A stretch of DNA of 37,993 nt from positions 1-37,993 of the forward strand of contig RPFO01000277.1 of assembly GCA_009746045.1 (NCBI GenBank), read 5' to 3'. A model generated the notes under the pieces. The model saw only the letters and a list, made by a program, of their open reading frames with translations. It had not been told where the DNA came from and ran no database searches. The stretch comes from Mesostigma viride (Eukaryota; Streptophyta; Mesostigmatophyceae; Mesostigmatales; Mesostigmataceae). A program made the position numbers and the translations under genes. Shown here piece by piece: positions 26,207 through 36,034 of this stretch; position 1 is the first letter of the stretch, and every line of letters starts with the position of its first letter.

Positions 26207-27748
26207 ATGGCGACGACCCAAGAACATGAGGCCCAGGAACCTGAGCGTACGTATTTTCCCATGCATGTCTGTTTTTGTGTTTCCTTGGTTTGTTTTTTGG
26301 GCATTTTCAGCAGCTGACAGGAACGCCATGGTCATTTTCTATTCATTCTTTGCAGGCTGGAACCCCTCTGACGACCTTTTTGACCACAACGACTACGACC
26401 ACCTGGACGACGCAGGCACGGAAGTCAATTCGCACGCTGCGATCGACGACCTGGTGGCTCAGTCTCGCCCTGCGGCTGCTCCCAGTACGTGGTCTGCTGT
26501 TTTATGCATCCCTTTTCGATTGCCTGCTGGATTTTGCAGGTGATGGCCACTATCTGTTGGATGTTGCAGGTGATGGCCACTATCTGATACATTTTGCAGT
26601 TGTCTGTGTGTTTTCCTTTGCATGCAGGCCTGCTGCGTGGTGGTCCCAGCTCCCGTTCTCGTTCTGGAGGCGCTGGGCCCAGCGGTGGGGACTTAGCCGC
26701 ATTGCAGCGCCAGCTGAGGGAGACGCAGGAGGAGTTGGAGCGCGAGAGGAACCGCAGCAGGCGTCGTTCTTTCTCCCCTGATCCCACTCGCGAAGAGCTC
26801 AAGAAGATGCGCTTGGCTCTCGAGGAGGCGAACCACAAGATCACGTGGTTCGAGAAGAGGCTGGCGTGCTGCGACATCTGCACCGAGCCCTTCGGCACGG
26901 AGGGGAAGTACCCCATCATCTACCTCGTGGAGGGCGTCCACACCTGCGTCCCTCAGCACTGCAACAAGTGCGCTGATATGCTCGAGGCCCACGCTCTGGA
27001 GTATAATTCTACCAGGCCCAACGCCCGTGTGATTGGCAAGCGCTGCCCAGAATGCAAGGAGCTCCTGATGCGCACTGGCAGCCAGTACAAGCGCAATGTG
27101 GGTGTCGACAGACTCACATTCACCCTTGTGAATGTGCGTCTGTGCGCTCGCGGGTGCGGCGGCGAGGTCGTGCTCGGCGAGGAGGCGATTCACGACAACA
27201 CCTGCGCTAAGCTTGTCAGGCCCTGCCCCAACAAGCTTTCTCTCCCTGGTGATAACGGCACCGTGACCATCCTGGGCTGCACCTACCAGGCCACCAGCCG
27301 CGAGGACTTGGATCGCCACCTGCGCGTGGTGGACAACGTGTCAGAGTGTGGTTTCCGTGGTCTGCCGGCCGCCATCGCCGCCGCCGCCGCCGCTGCTGCT
27401 CCTCCTGCTGCTCGTGCTGCTGCTCCTGCTGCTGCTCCTGCTGCTCGCGCTTCTTTCGCTGTTCGCGCTGTGGGGGGGAATGAGAATTACCCCGCGGGAG
27501 TCAACGGTTTCCTGTCCGCCCTGCAGTACATCAGGGATCACCCCCAGTTGGAGTGCTCCGGGTCTGCGGGCAATGCACTGGCTGTGGCCTTCTTTGAGGC
27601 ACTCGGCGGTGGCGTCGGGTGGGACGCGCTGGCCATGAGGCGGTTGGTGGATCGCTTCCGCGACGGGGCGAGGCGCATTGTTGAGAGGGACGCACAGTTG
27701 GTTGCTGATGTTCAGCACCGGGAGGTGATTGTGGTTGAGGATGAGTAG
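26207..27748 (+). CDS. RING and TRAF-type zinc finger protein, three exons (429 aa)
   Basis: Inferred exons: 26207-26246, 26356-26484, 26628-27748. Introns of 109 and 143 bp have GTACGT donors and TTTGCAG / CATGCAG acceptors; phases match and the joined frame is open. Order: an acidic Asp-rich N-terminus; an Arg/Ser/Gly linker; a coiled coil (LAALQRQLRETQEELERERN); a RING finger from C138 (CDIC, then TCVPQHCNKC, then RCPEC at 196-199); a TRAF-type finger at about 228-288 (CARGC, HDNTC, CPN, GCTY, LDRHL); a poly-Ala stretch (300-330); and a C-terminal helical domain of about 100 residues. RING/TRAF proteins act as E3 ubiquitin ligases or scaffolds; with the F-box and OTU proteins this points to a ubiquitin theme. 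The left-arm copy lacks the C-terminal domain. Confidence 0.8.
26247..26355 (+). other. Intron 1 of the RING/TRAF gene
   Basis: GTACGT ... TTCTTTGCAG, 109 bp, T-rich before the acceptor. The same length occurs in the left arm (14727-14835). Confidence 0.75.
26485..26627 (+). other. Intron 2 of the RING/TRAF gene with tandem acceptor-like repeats
   Basis: GTACGT ... CATGCAG, 143 bp. It contains a 30-bp tandem repeat, each unit carrying TTGCAG; potential acceptors end at 26539, 26569 and 26599 before the used one at 26627. Any of the three would change the frame. Confidence 0.7.
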
Positions 27749-27853
27749 GGGGTCTAGAAAGGGGAAGGGGCTATTCCTCCCTGTAGTGAGTGTGCCCTTG
27801 GAGGCACCTCGTTGAGGACATGGTTGATTAGGACTTTGCCTATTGTACATTGT

Positions 27854-27859
27854 AATAAA
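27854..27859 (+). terminator. AATAAA polyadenylation signal of the RING/TRAF gene
   Basis: AATAAA about 106 bp after the stop, followed by the shared GCATGCAAATCCAACAC module. Confidence 0.55.
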
Positions 27860-28037
27860 TAAGACTCATTGCATGCAAATCCAACACCAATGCATCATTA
27901 GATAGGAACCCGCGGCCCGCGAATAGGACTTGAACGGATATCCCATGATACTAGAGGTTCCCACGATACTGGCGCCTGTCACAGTACGGCCAGGTGGACG
28001 GCCGGGTGGACGGTGGGGTCGCCCTAGGGTTTAGTAG

Positions 28038-28378
28038 CTAGAAGATAGACCTGCTCGAAGCGGAAAATCCTTTTATAGATAGCTCCTTTCCCTCGTGTTG
28101 TTTTCCTTAGAAATGTTGCTTACTGTCGTAGATAGGTGATGGTTTCGGTTCGGCGTTAGGGAGACGATTAGCGTCTTGGTAGGTTCCACCTTTTCCTTCG
28201 TGCTGCTGTTCATTAGACGGCCGCACCCGCAGAAATTCACTGGGTCGCTGACTTTAGGACTACGAGCGCTGGACCATTGCCGCCCTCGTCATTTCGGTGA
28301 TCCAGATAACCCAGCTAAGTCGACTCCTACCCCTCTCACTCCTAGCGTGACTACTGAAGACCACCAAGGTGCGTTACC
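28038..28378. other. Start of the retroelement region, no gene seen
   Basis: The palindrome homology ends at 28037 inside a foldback unit. From here base composition is less GC-rich. The stretch is pyrimidine-rich and could be the leader or LTR part of the element whose gag follows. No LTR partner or primer site is visible. Confidence 0.4.
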
Positions 28379-28771
28379 ATGAGCAAGCGGCGATCCTTTA
28401 CTGCTCCTTCCCATTCTGCTAGCGATAATAGTCTAGCTAAATATTACGTAGTGATTACGCCTCAATGGTCCTCCATTTTCCTTTCTTGGTCCGACGCTAG
28501 GAAGATAGTCCAGAACCGTGTATACAACGTAATTAGGTATAAGAAATTTATGACCTTCGAAGAAGCTCAGCAGTTCCTTATAGACCATAGCCAATCAGAT
28601 TTAGGCCTGCACGTACGCCCTATTCCTCATGGTCGTCCTCCTGTAGAAGCTCTAGTCTTTGCTACTCCTCCTTCTTCTCCCCCTAAACGGGCTGCATCCT
28701 CATCTAGCTTAGATACTCCTCTCACCTTAGAGTTCGGTTCCCTATCCATTACTGTTGTTAAAAAGGATTGA
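28379..28771 (+). CDS. Small protein with a viroplasmin / RNase H1 N-terminal-like domain (130 aa)
   Basis: The ATG at 28379 is the first codon of the frame. Residues 20-70 (KYYVVITPQWSSIFLSW, then ARKIVQ...YNVI, then KKFMTFEEAQQFL) follow the pattern of the viroplasmin-like fold found at the N-terminus of RNase H1. In that fold YYVV, a Gly/Ser-containing turn with an aromatic, SW and F-x-T/S-x-EEA are the conserved points, and it binds RNA-DNA hybrids or dsRNA. The C-terminal half is a Pro/Ser-rich tail. Immediately upstream of a gag-like gene, it may be the first ORF of a retroelement. Recognition rests on pattern only. Confidence 0.5.
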   Translation: MSKRRSFTAPSHSASDNSLAKYYVVITPQWSSIFLSWSDARKIVQNRVYNVIRYKKFMTFEEAQQFLIDHSQSDLGLHVRPIPHGRPPVEALVFATPPSSPPKRAASSSSLDTPLTLEFGSLSITVVKKD

Positions 28772-28854
28772 TCTTAATTGTGTCCTTGCTTCAGACATTC
28801 AAGGTTTTTCCTTTTTCCCTTGTTGCTTTCAGTTAGATTCCTATTCCTTTACTT

Positions 28855-29568
28855 ATGATGGATCCAGTGGGTGGTAATATGTCGCCTATACCTACCAACA
28901 CTCCTACTATGAATAATAATAATAATACTAACAACCATAACAACACTCGTGGTAACCGACGGGACTCACTTGAAACGGTGCACCATCTCACTCCTCAAGG
29001 TAATCTTCGTACCTCACCTCCTTCTCCTGTTACTGGTGGTCGCCGTCGTCCCTCACTTACCCCTCCTACCTATGAACAACGTATGCAAGTCAGATTTAGT
29101 GATGACCCTTCCCTTACCTTGAACCAGGCCCCTGCCCCTCCTGCAACCTTGGCTCAACCCTCCAGCAGGTCCTCACTAACTAACAATGCTTCTAGGCCTC
29201 CTTCCCACCCTGTGCCTTCCATGCCTGCTTTTAACACGGGTCCTACCTCTGCCCCTGTCGGCCCTTCTGGGCGCCCTAGTGCAGTTCCCTTTTACCCACC
29301 TGCTTCCTGGTCCTACCCTGAGACGGCCTATGAGGCAGCCCAGGTCCCTACCCGTGTGGCTGATTTAGAAGTTAATAGTGATTTCAGCACCATGCCCCTA
29401 GATGATAGAAATTATGATCATTTTGCCTACTCCTCTCTCCGTGAGCAATATACTGTTCCTTTCTCCTATGGGCACCAGCCTGAAACAGTGGCCCCTTCTC
29501 GACCCCTACCCAAAACCTTTCCTCTCCCTTCCTTCTATCCCGCTTATGTAGCAGTGGAAGATAGTGGC
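28855..29568 (+). pseudogene. Gag-like gene of an older retroelement, 5' part
   Basis: From about 28855 (MMDPVGGNMSP) the frame is Asn/Pro/Ser-rich and disordered-looking (NNNNNTNNHNN; VPSMPAFNTG), as in many gag N-termini. It runs into the copia LTR at 29569, where the frame ends after six bases. Homologous continuation is seen after the copia element at 34046. Confidence 0.5.
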
Positions 29569-30394
29569 TGTTAGGGATATTATATCCACCTGGCCACAAT
29601 ATATCCCAGCCTGATTTATTTCTTGTTGGATTTATTCCATATGGACTGGGAATTTGATAGCTATGATGAGCTAGATGGAACAGGCTCAATGAGCTGATCA
29701 ATATTCATGTGCCATAGTCGTATACTTGGACATGGATGACTTGTAACCTGAGTCAGCCTAGTAGCATCACGTATTTGATTGACAAGTGGTGCTATGGCCT
29801 ATTGGACAAGTGTTTGGTCCATGAGCTGACAAGTGTTGGAAGCTCATGATGACACATGTTATGACTTACATGATGACAAGTGGGTAGACTCATTGCATGA
29901 CACTTGTCACTCCAAGGAGAAGAGATGTGTCACTTTATTAATTATGTTATGTGGCACATTATTACGTAGACACTTGGCATCTAGCTATTATGCCAGCTCA
30001 TTGGATCATGTCTAGAATGTTCTAGGAATGTTCTAAGAATATGCCAGGAATATTCCTGGAATATACTGAGAATATGCTGGGAATATGCTAGGAATATGCT
30101 AGGATGTTTCTACAAGCTTCTGTGATGATGTCATTGCTGATGTCATCCTTCCTAGCCTAAAAGGTATAAAAGGAAACTGCCCCCTAAGGGCAGGTACCTC
30201 CATTCAACCTCCATTCAACCTCCATTCAACCTCCATTCAAGCTCTTCTCCAACTATTATATTCTAATAAAAGCCATTTATTCTTCCACGTAAATTGTCTT
30301 CAACCTCTCTTTCTTTCAGCACCTGCAAGGTGTGTGGGTAGCAAGGCCAAGCACAAGGCATTGTGTAAAACCCATTAGTTTCCTCTCCCTTTCA
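29569..30394 (+). repeat. 5' LTR of the copia element (826 bp)
   Basis: TG...CA ends. It contains repeated GAATATGC / GAATATTCC words (30011-30110), a TATAAAAGG box (about 30165), a fourfold CTCCATTCAAC repeat (about 30198-30240) and AATAAAA (about 30264), i.e. promoter, start region and polyA signal in the expected order. Confidence 0.85.
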
Positions 30395-30398
30395 AACA

Positions 30399-30409
30399 TG
30401 GTATCGGAG
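30399..30409 (+). other. Primer-binding site for initiator methionine tRNA
   Basis: TGGTATCGGAG four bases after the 5' LTR. It matches the TGGTATCAGAG typical of copia elements primed by initiator Met tRNA with one difference. Confidence 0.8.
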
Positions 30410-30481
30410 GTTTGTTACTGAGGAACAAGAAGACCACTGTGAACCCAGAGACATCCAGTTCCATTGGCGACTGAAGACACC

Positions 30482-31819
30482 ATGGCTACCAAGGAAGCGT
30501 GCTACAAGCAATTCCGGGCAACAAGCAAGTCCATCACAACGTTTGATGGGCGGTCTCTGAGGAAATGGGAAGAAATCAAGGCTGTGTTGAAGGCCTTAGC
30601 ATCGGCCTATTGTGACCTGGTCAAGGTCCTAACTGGAGAGGAGGATTCGCTAAAGGAGGTCAAGACTGCGCTGCTGGAGGCGGAGGAGCTACTGCACGGA
30701 AGGCGTTCTGCTCAAGCAAAGAAGGAGGGCTCCCCTAACGGCCAGGTTTTCCACACTACTACGAAGAAAAGTGGAGGAAAGAGGCGGTGCAATTACTGCA
30801 AGAAGGCCGGGCACGTGGACACCCAGTGCTGGGAGAAGCATCCGGAGCTGAAGCAAGAACGCAAGAACAAGGCAACGCGACGGAACCAAGCGAGAAAGGA
30901 GCACTCACCAGGTGCCAGCGAGGCGCGTATCACCGAGGAGGCTGCGGAGCGGTCCGGCTTCGTCTTCGCCACCATCGCCGAGTCGCCATCGCCGTCGGAT
31001 GCTGCTGCACTCACGCAGTATGAAAAGAAAGCACCGACCAGCTGGGTGCTGGATTCCGCAGCGAGCTGTCACATGACGCCATGCCCGTCGGACTTCGTGT
31101 GCCTGCACCCTCATGACAGGGAAATCGCCGGCTCAGGCGGCCAACTGAAGGCGACAGCCATCGGGACTGTCAAACTGAAGCTGCCGGGTCAGGACGCGGA
31201 CGTGCACCTCCAAAACGCGCTGCTCGTTCCCAGGCTGAGCACCCGACTTCTATCAGTCGGCCAGCTCGTCAAGGATGGCCACAAGGTCGACCTCGCCCAG
31301 CGGGTTGCTGTGCTGGACAGCAGGCACTGCAGCATCGGGACGAGGAACAACACCTACTTTTTGCCCGCGCACGGTGCGGACGCAGCGATGGACGCCATCC
31401 CAGAGCTGAAATCGTCGGCGACGAGCTTCAAGAACGACGCTGCCTGTCAAGGGCAGAAAATGGCGAGCAGCGAGCGCAGCATCTCACGTGCCTCGGGACA
31501 CGCGGCGGAGTGGCTGGCCGTGGGCCTAACGGTCATACTGGCCATGCTTGTCCGTGTATGCGGGATCGGGGCGGCCTACTGGGCATTACTCGCACACTGC
31601 GTGGCTTTTTATACTCTGCGCCGGCCCAGTGGAAGTTCACGCCAATTCGAGAAGTTTCCAGCGCAATGGAGAAGTCCGTGTCAGACGCTGAAGTACTTCC
31701 AGAAACCGCGGTCCAGAACAGCCCAGTGCAGGCGGAGCGCGTTGTCGCCGCCAGCATACCAGGTGACACTGGTGCTAGTAATCAAAGTCCGGCGACCAGA
31801 CCAAAGGCGCGGCGCATGA
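30482..31819 (+). CDS. gag-pro: Copia gag-protease polyprotein (445 aa), non-autonomous
   Basis: The ATG at 30482 is preferred to the non-ATG extension to 30464. The N-terminus has FDGRSLRKWEEIKAVL, which looks like a gag with its middle removed. A zinc knuckle CX2CX4HX4C is at 103-116 (CNYCKKAGHVDTQC). A copia protease is centred on D191 (WVLDSAASCHMTPC; D-S-A in place of D-S-G), with the conserved LLVPRLSTRLLSVGQLVKDG and a pre-integrase-type segment ending NNTYFLP. No integrase follows. About residues 343-379 form one long hydrophobic stretch (WLAVGLTVILAMLV...) with no counterpart in copia proteins; it may be a membrane segment or captured sequence. The protein would assemble particles only together with a full-length relative. 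Confidence 0.75.
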   Translation: MATKEACYKQFRATSKSITTFDGRSLRKWEEIKAVLKALASAYCDLVKVLTGEEDSLKEVKTALLEAEELLHGRRSAQAKKEGSPNGQVFHTTTKKSGGKRRCNYCKKAGHVDTQCWEKHPELKQERKNKATRRNQARKEHSPGASEARITEEAAERSGFVFATIAESPSPSDAAALTQYEKKAPTSWVLDSAASCHMTPCPSDFVCLHPHDREIAGSGGQLKATAIGTVKLKLPGQDADVHLQNALLVPRLSTRLLSVGQLVKDGHKVDLAQRVAVLDSRHCSIGTRNNTYFLPAHGADAAMDAIPELKSSATSFKNDAACQGQKMASSERSISRASGHAAEWLAVGLTVILAMLVRVCGIGAAYWALLAHCVAFYTLRRPSGSSRQFEKFPAQWRSPCQTLKYFQKPRSRTAQCRRSALSPPAYQVTLVLVIKVRRPDQRRGA

Positions 31820-33240
31820 ACGCTGCCAGCCTAACTGAGGGGAACAAATTCGTGACGCAAGGGCGAAATCGACCAAGCTGCCAAATTTTTCCAAGTCCTG
31901 GACTGCCAAGTCCGGTGCTGGCGCGAGGCCTCGAGCGAGCCGACAACGACGTGGACAGCGACCTGTCAGCCAAAGTGTTGTCAAGCACCAACGGTCAACT
32001 CGGGTGCAAAATGCTGCCAAGGCATCACGTCGGTCAGTTTACGGTGTTCGGCCAGGCCATGGCATTTGCAATTGCGCTAGCTGCAACGACCCTTGGAAAA
32101 TTGTCGCGCAGGATGCACAGACCCCACTCCTCAAGGTTGCCCTAATGTTTTGTCTGTGGGAAATGAACTTGTATGTCGACTTTTGTGTCGTGTTTGCTGG
32201 AAATTGTGAGGCGCCGTAAGCCTGCGTGTTCTGGTCTTTCTTTGTGTTCTTCAGCAATTATGTGTTTATTTTGCCATGCGTTCAGTGGCAATGGCCCACG
32301 CATATATGGATTGTTCCCACGAGACGTTTTCTACGTACCTGGAGTGTATATCCAGAGTTTTTGCACGCTATTTGTGGCACTAGTCTGCGGCGTAGTGAAG
32401 CGCCGTTGTATCGTCGGCTACGACTTGTTTTCGTAAGAAAAGTGCCTGTGACGCGTGTGTTATTTTGTTTTGTGCTGAGAGCATTGCTTGTATGCAAATG
32501 CTTACGTCCTTTGTGTCGAATTTGGCTGTGCATTTCGGCATAGCCTGTAATGTCGGACGTAATGTTTACTCTCGGGCATTGATTTGTGAATCCGTGACCA
32601 AGTAATATTACTTGTGTTCGCCTTTGTGGCTAATGTTTTGCACGTCCTGTTTTCTTTGCTATGAAGCGCGTTTATCTGTTATGGCCACTGTGTTTGTGTT
32701 GAAGGTTGTATTGTACCTTGTTTGTTGGCATTTGTTGCCATTTTGTTTGCTCACCCCGTTTATTTGTGTAAACGTGATGTTGTCATTATTTGTGAGATGG
32801 CGTATGTTATGTTGCTCCGTGTGTGTACACCGTTGTTGCGTTACCCTACCTCTATTACCGTTTGGGTTAGCTATAGGACCTTTTTGTTGGCATTGTTCCG
32901 TATTATATGTTGGGACTGTGTGCCCCTATGTGGTCCATGGGCAGCCGCTTGAGTAGGGGGGAATGTTAGCGTCTGAGCACTTTTTCCAACTAAGGTTGGG
33001 TATCAGCCATCCAGGATGGCAGCTAGTGCGTTGCTGCTTGGTTAAGCACTCATTTCGCGTTGCCGGGGGATCAGTGGCGGTAGTGGGGCTCACACCGCAT
33101 GTTGGAGCTTCAAGCGTTTCACAGGACGGCATCTTCATTTTCAGTTGCACCATGCTAGCAACTGGACGGATGCTACGACATGTGGTTAGGGGGTGTTGAT
33201 CCACCTACCCAGTCATCTTTTGCATTGTGCCCATGTGGCT

Positions 33241-33246
33241 AAGGGG
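33241..33246 (+). other. Polypurine tract
   Basis: AAGGGG immediately before the 3' LTR, the site for plus-strand priming. Confidence 0.6.
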
Positions 33247-34045
33247 TGTTAGGGATATTATATCCACCTGGCCAATATACCAGCCTGATTTATTTCTTGT
33301 TGGATTTATTCCATATGGACTGGAATTTGATAAGCTATGATGAGCTGATGGACAGGCTTCAATGAGCTGATCAATATTCATGTGCCATAGTCGTATACTT
33401 GGACATGGATGACCTTGTAACCTGAGTCAGCCTAGTAGCATCACGTATTTGATTGACAAGTGGCTATGGCCTATTGGACAAGTGTTGGTCCATGAGCTGA
33501 CATGTTGGAAGCTCATGATGACACATTTATGACTTACATGATGACAAGTGGGTAGACTCATTGCATGACACTTGTCACTCCAAGGAGAAGAGATGTGTCA
33601 CTTTATTAATATGTTATGTGGCACATTATTACGTAGACACTTGGCATCTAGCTATTATGCCAGCTCATTGGATCATGTCTAGATGTTCTAGAATGTTCTA
33701 AGATATGCCAGGAATATTCCTGGAATATACTGAGAATATGCTGGGAATATGCTAGGAATATGCTAGGATGTTTCTACAAGCTTCTGTGATGATGTCATTG
33801 CTGATGTCATCCTTCCTAGCCTAAAAGTATAAGAAATGCCCCCTAAGGGCAGGTACCTCATTCAACCTCCATTCAACCTCCATTCAACCTCCATTCAAGC
33901 TCTTCTCCAACTATTATATTCTAATAAAGCCATTTATTCTTCCACGTAAATTGTCTTCAACCTCTCTTTCTTTCAGCATGCAAGGTGTGTGGGTAGCAAG
34001 GCCAAGCACAAGGCATTGTTAAAACCCATTTTCCTCTCCCTTTCA
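33247..34045 (+). repeat. 3' LTR of the copia element (799 bp)
   Basis: Aligned with the 5' LTR it differs mainly by short deletions of one to a few bases (e.g. GCCACAATATATCCCAGCC vs GCCAATATACCAGCC; GTGTTTGGTCC vs GTGTTGGTCC), with few substitutions. Confidence 0.85.
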
Positions 34046-34693
34046 AAGTTAGGTCTATGGGAAAAAACTGACTCTTCGAATCCCCCTATAGCCTCCTGCT
34101 CTTCCCCTCTTGCTAACCTTCCCAAGCTGGATGTCAAGTCTACCCCTCAACAGTTTTTCACTTTTATATTTGCTTTACCCAGACACAGAGTCGTTGGCAG
34201 AATCATAATAGATGGCGTCTCTCTGATGCTGTATTAGTCCCTCACTATCTTACTACCTTATACTCCTGAGCTTGCTAACCTCATCCAGTGTGAGTCTTTG
34301 GCCTCTCATGCCTACCCTAACTCTGTAGCAGAATTGTTTTAAGCGTTTAGAGAACCATTTAGTCCCTCCTGATTCAGATGCAGGATAGATTAGCCTTTGG
34401 TACCTTGCGCAGGGTACTAAATCATTTAAGAGTATATGAAAAGTTTGATGCTCAGATGGTACGAATTAGGATTTGTCGGTGCAGAAGTACGTGCTCGCTT
34501 CCTCCAAGGCCAGTAGACCCTTATTACGTGAAGTCAAGCGCCAGTTCTCTGCACCGTTTTACTGATCTGCCCCTCAAGCATGTGCGCCAGCATCTCTTGC
34601 GAGTAGCAGATTTCTTCACCACTCCTTCTCTCCCTACCCTTCCCGTATTAATAATATTATCCTTACCCCTGAGAGGAGAACTCCTATGTAGAA
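34046..34693 (+). pseudogene. Gag-like gene of the older retroelement, middle part, decayed
   Basis: It resumes just after the 3' LTR with LGLWEKTDSSNPP and a capsid-like region split over frames (QQFFTFIFALPRH; WRLSDAVLVPHYLTTLY; ELANLIQCESLASHAYP; WYELGFVGAEVRARFL). Several stops and frame changes. The layout F...F, W, then L-x-x-Y resembles Ty3-type gag capsid segments; assignment is tentative. Confidence 0.45.
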
Positions 34694-35105
34694 GAATCGG
34701 GGTTCTTTGAACGGAGTTTCTTCTATACGTGAATGCGGGAACAAGAGGCCGCTGGATGAGCGCTTTATAGGTCGCAGTGTTTACTCGTAGCTGTTTGGCT
34801 AGAGCTTTTGTGATTAGTAGATGCAATATAGTGCATGGTTGAAAAATGAATTAAATAAAATGTGCGTTCCGCGCTTGGGTTGATTATACCCGGGCGAACG
34901 GGGCGTGAGTGCAGTGCCCTGAAAAAACAACCTACGCATTATTTAATACTAGCCGTGCAGATTCGGATATTCTACCCCGGTCTGTACGGTTAGCGTCTTA
35001 CTAGCATCCACTAAACATAAGGTTTAATGACGTCAGTTAGCTAGGGATAAGGAGGTTTTGCGACTAAAGCCGCTCTGGCTGGTTTGTCGGCCTCTTTCTT
35101 TGCTC
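34694..35105. repeat. 0.4-kb direct repeat A, copy 1
   Basis: Begins GAATCGGGGTTC and ends GCCTC...TTTGCTC. A second copy is at 36031-36434. The copies differ largely by single-base indels. No TG...CA ends, so not a standard LTR. Includes ATTAAATAAA and a TGACGTCA-like TGACGTCAGT word. Confidence 0.75.
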
Positions 35106-35978
35106 GTTGTCGTTGCGGCGGCAGCCGCCTATGGTGCTGCGGAGCAAAATCCAAAAGCACTGGTTGCATGGCCACTTGGCCAGTGGTGAGACTTCCAGTT
35201 GTTAACCGGCCAGGCGTAGTTCTCGCCCGGTTAACTAAAAGAAAAGAAAAAAACCTCCGGTCCGCACCTTTTCCCCAGCTTGGGTCTTTGGTGGCCGGAT
35301 GCCGTGACAGGTGCTCAACTGTCGCTTGGTCGGCCCAGTGCGCGAGCTGTGCTCCGTACCTGGGGATGCTTGCACCCGGTTGGAGCGGATGGCTGGCACT
35401 GGCGACCCGTGTCTCGGTCCGCGCCTGCGGCTTTTTCTTCGGAAATTGCTGCTGGCCAGCAAACTTTGCAATTGCCTTCCCCGAGGGGGGGTGGGGCTGG
35501 GGACGGCGATGGGAAAAGCGTCTAAGCTAGAAATTTTTTCCCCACGCATAGAAACCTCGGGGGGAATGCGGTCTTGCTGAACGGACTCTCGTTCAGCCAG
35601 GTGCCTGGGGCTGTGGCCTCGGGCATCCGGGCTGGCGGGGCCTGGGCTAGGTCCACGTTTTTTCTCGAAGCACCCCGGGTCTATGGGGAGACGGCCATAG
35701 CCTACGACTCGGGCCCCGAGAGGGTCATGATAGGCTGGCCGTGCGCAATCGCAGTGCAAATGCGCTGGCCTTTTTGGGCCTGGCATGCATCCACAGCCGC
35801 CGGGCACACGCCTCCCGATGTGGGGGGCTCCCGTTTTGCGGCAGGGCGTCACTTGTGACAACGAGCAAGGTGGAGTGCGGCTTCAAGGGAAAGCCAGGGC
35901 GGGGGTGATTGGGCAACGTACTTCATGAAGGGCCTTGAACGGCGTGCCTCCGGGCATGTCAATTAGTGTCACATGTAT
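35106..35978. other. GC-rich insert between repeat A and repeat B, no supported gene
   Basis: Flanked by A copy 1 and B copy 1; the corresponding space after A copy 2 is only 24 bp. Much richer in G+C than both flanks. Several overlapping frames are open on both strands without one being convincing. Confidence 0.4.
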
Positions 35979-36034
35979 GCTTCCACTTATTGTTTAATGA
36001 AGCTGGTTTTTGTGGAGCTACGTGGGACATGAAT
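35979..36034. repeat. Short direct repeat B, copy 1
   Basis: GCTTCCACTTATTGTTTAAT... to GACATGAAT. The partner is at 36459-36518. It runs directly into A copy 2, sharing GAAT. Confidence 0.7.

Larger units (their letters stand above)
13047..28037. repeat. Giant imperfect palindrome (about 15 kb) with no central spacer
   Basis: Four matching segments: 13047-17301 pairs with 23788-28037, and 19926-20793 pairs with 20794-21658, in inverted orientation. The axis falls between 20793 and 20794 inside GGC|GCC, with no loop. Between the paired segments the left arm holds copia DNA (17302-19925) and the right arm holds 2.1 kb with a second F-box gene, a MITE and the 3' half of a Cys-cluster gene. The arms differ by scattered substitutions and indels (e.g. 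GACCAATC vs GGCCAATC near the centre, a 2-bp indel in the RING gene), so this is not a simple mirrored read. Confidence 0.9.
29569..34045 (+). mobile_element. Copia-type LTR retrotransposon with both LTRs, lacking integrase and RT
   Basis: 5' LTR 29569-30394, tRNA-Met-type primer site 30399-30409, gag-protease ORF 30482-31819, long non-coding 3' region, polypurine AAGGGG at 33241-33246, 3' LTR 33247-34045. Both LTRs begin TGTTAGGG and end CTTTCA. No 5-bp target duplication is seen (GTGGC before, AAGTT after). About 1.4 kb after the ORF (31820-33240) is T-rich and carries no pol domain. It is a non-autonomous element that would need enzymes in trans. Confidence 0.85.

Noticed and set aside
13047-28037. 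Whole palindrome as a pure sequencing or amplification artefact (mirrored read)
   Set aside because: The arms differ by a 2.6-kb replacement and by scattered substitutions and indels, so two diverged copies exist. An artefact limited to the central join cannot be excluded.
31510-33204. Several short frames after the copia gag-protease ORF
   Set aside because: T-rich low-complexity translation with no integrase, RT or RNase H motif.
35235-35861. Minus-strand frame of 208 codons in the GC-rich insert
   Set aside because: Overlapping open frames on both strands, no domain, and composition explained by high GC.
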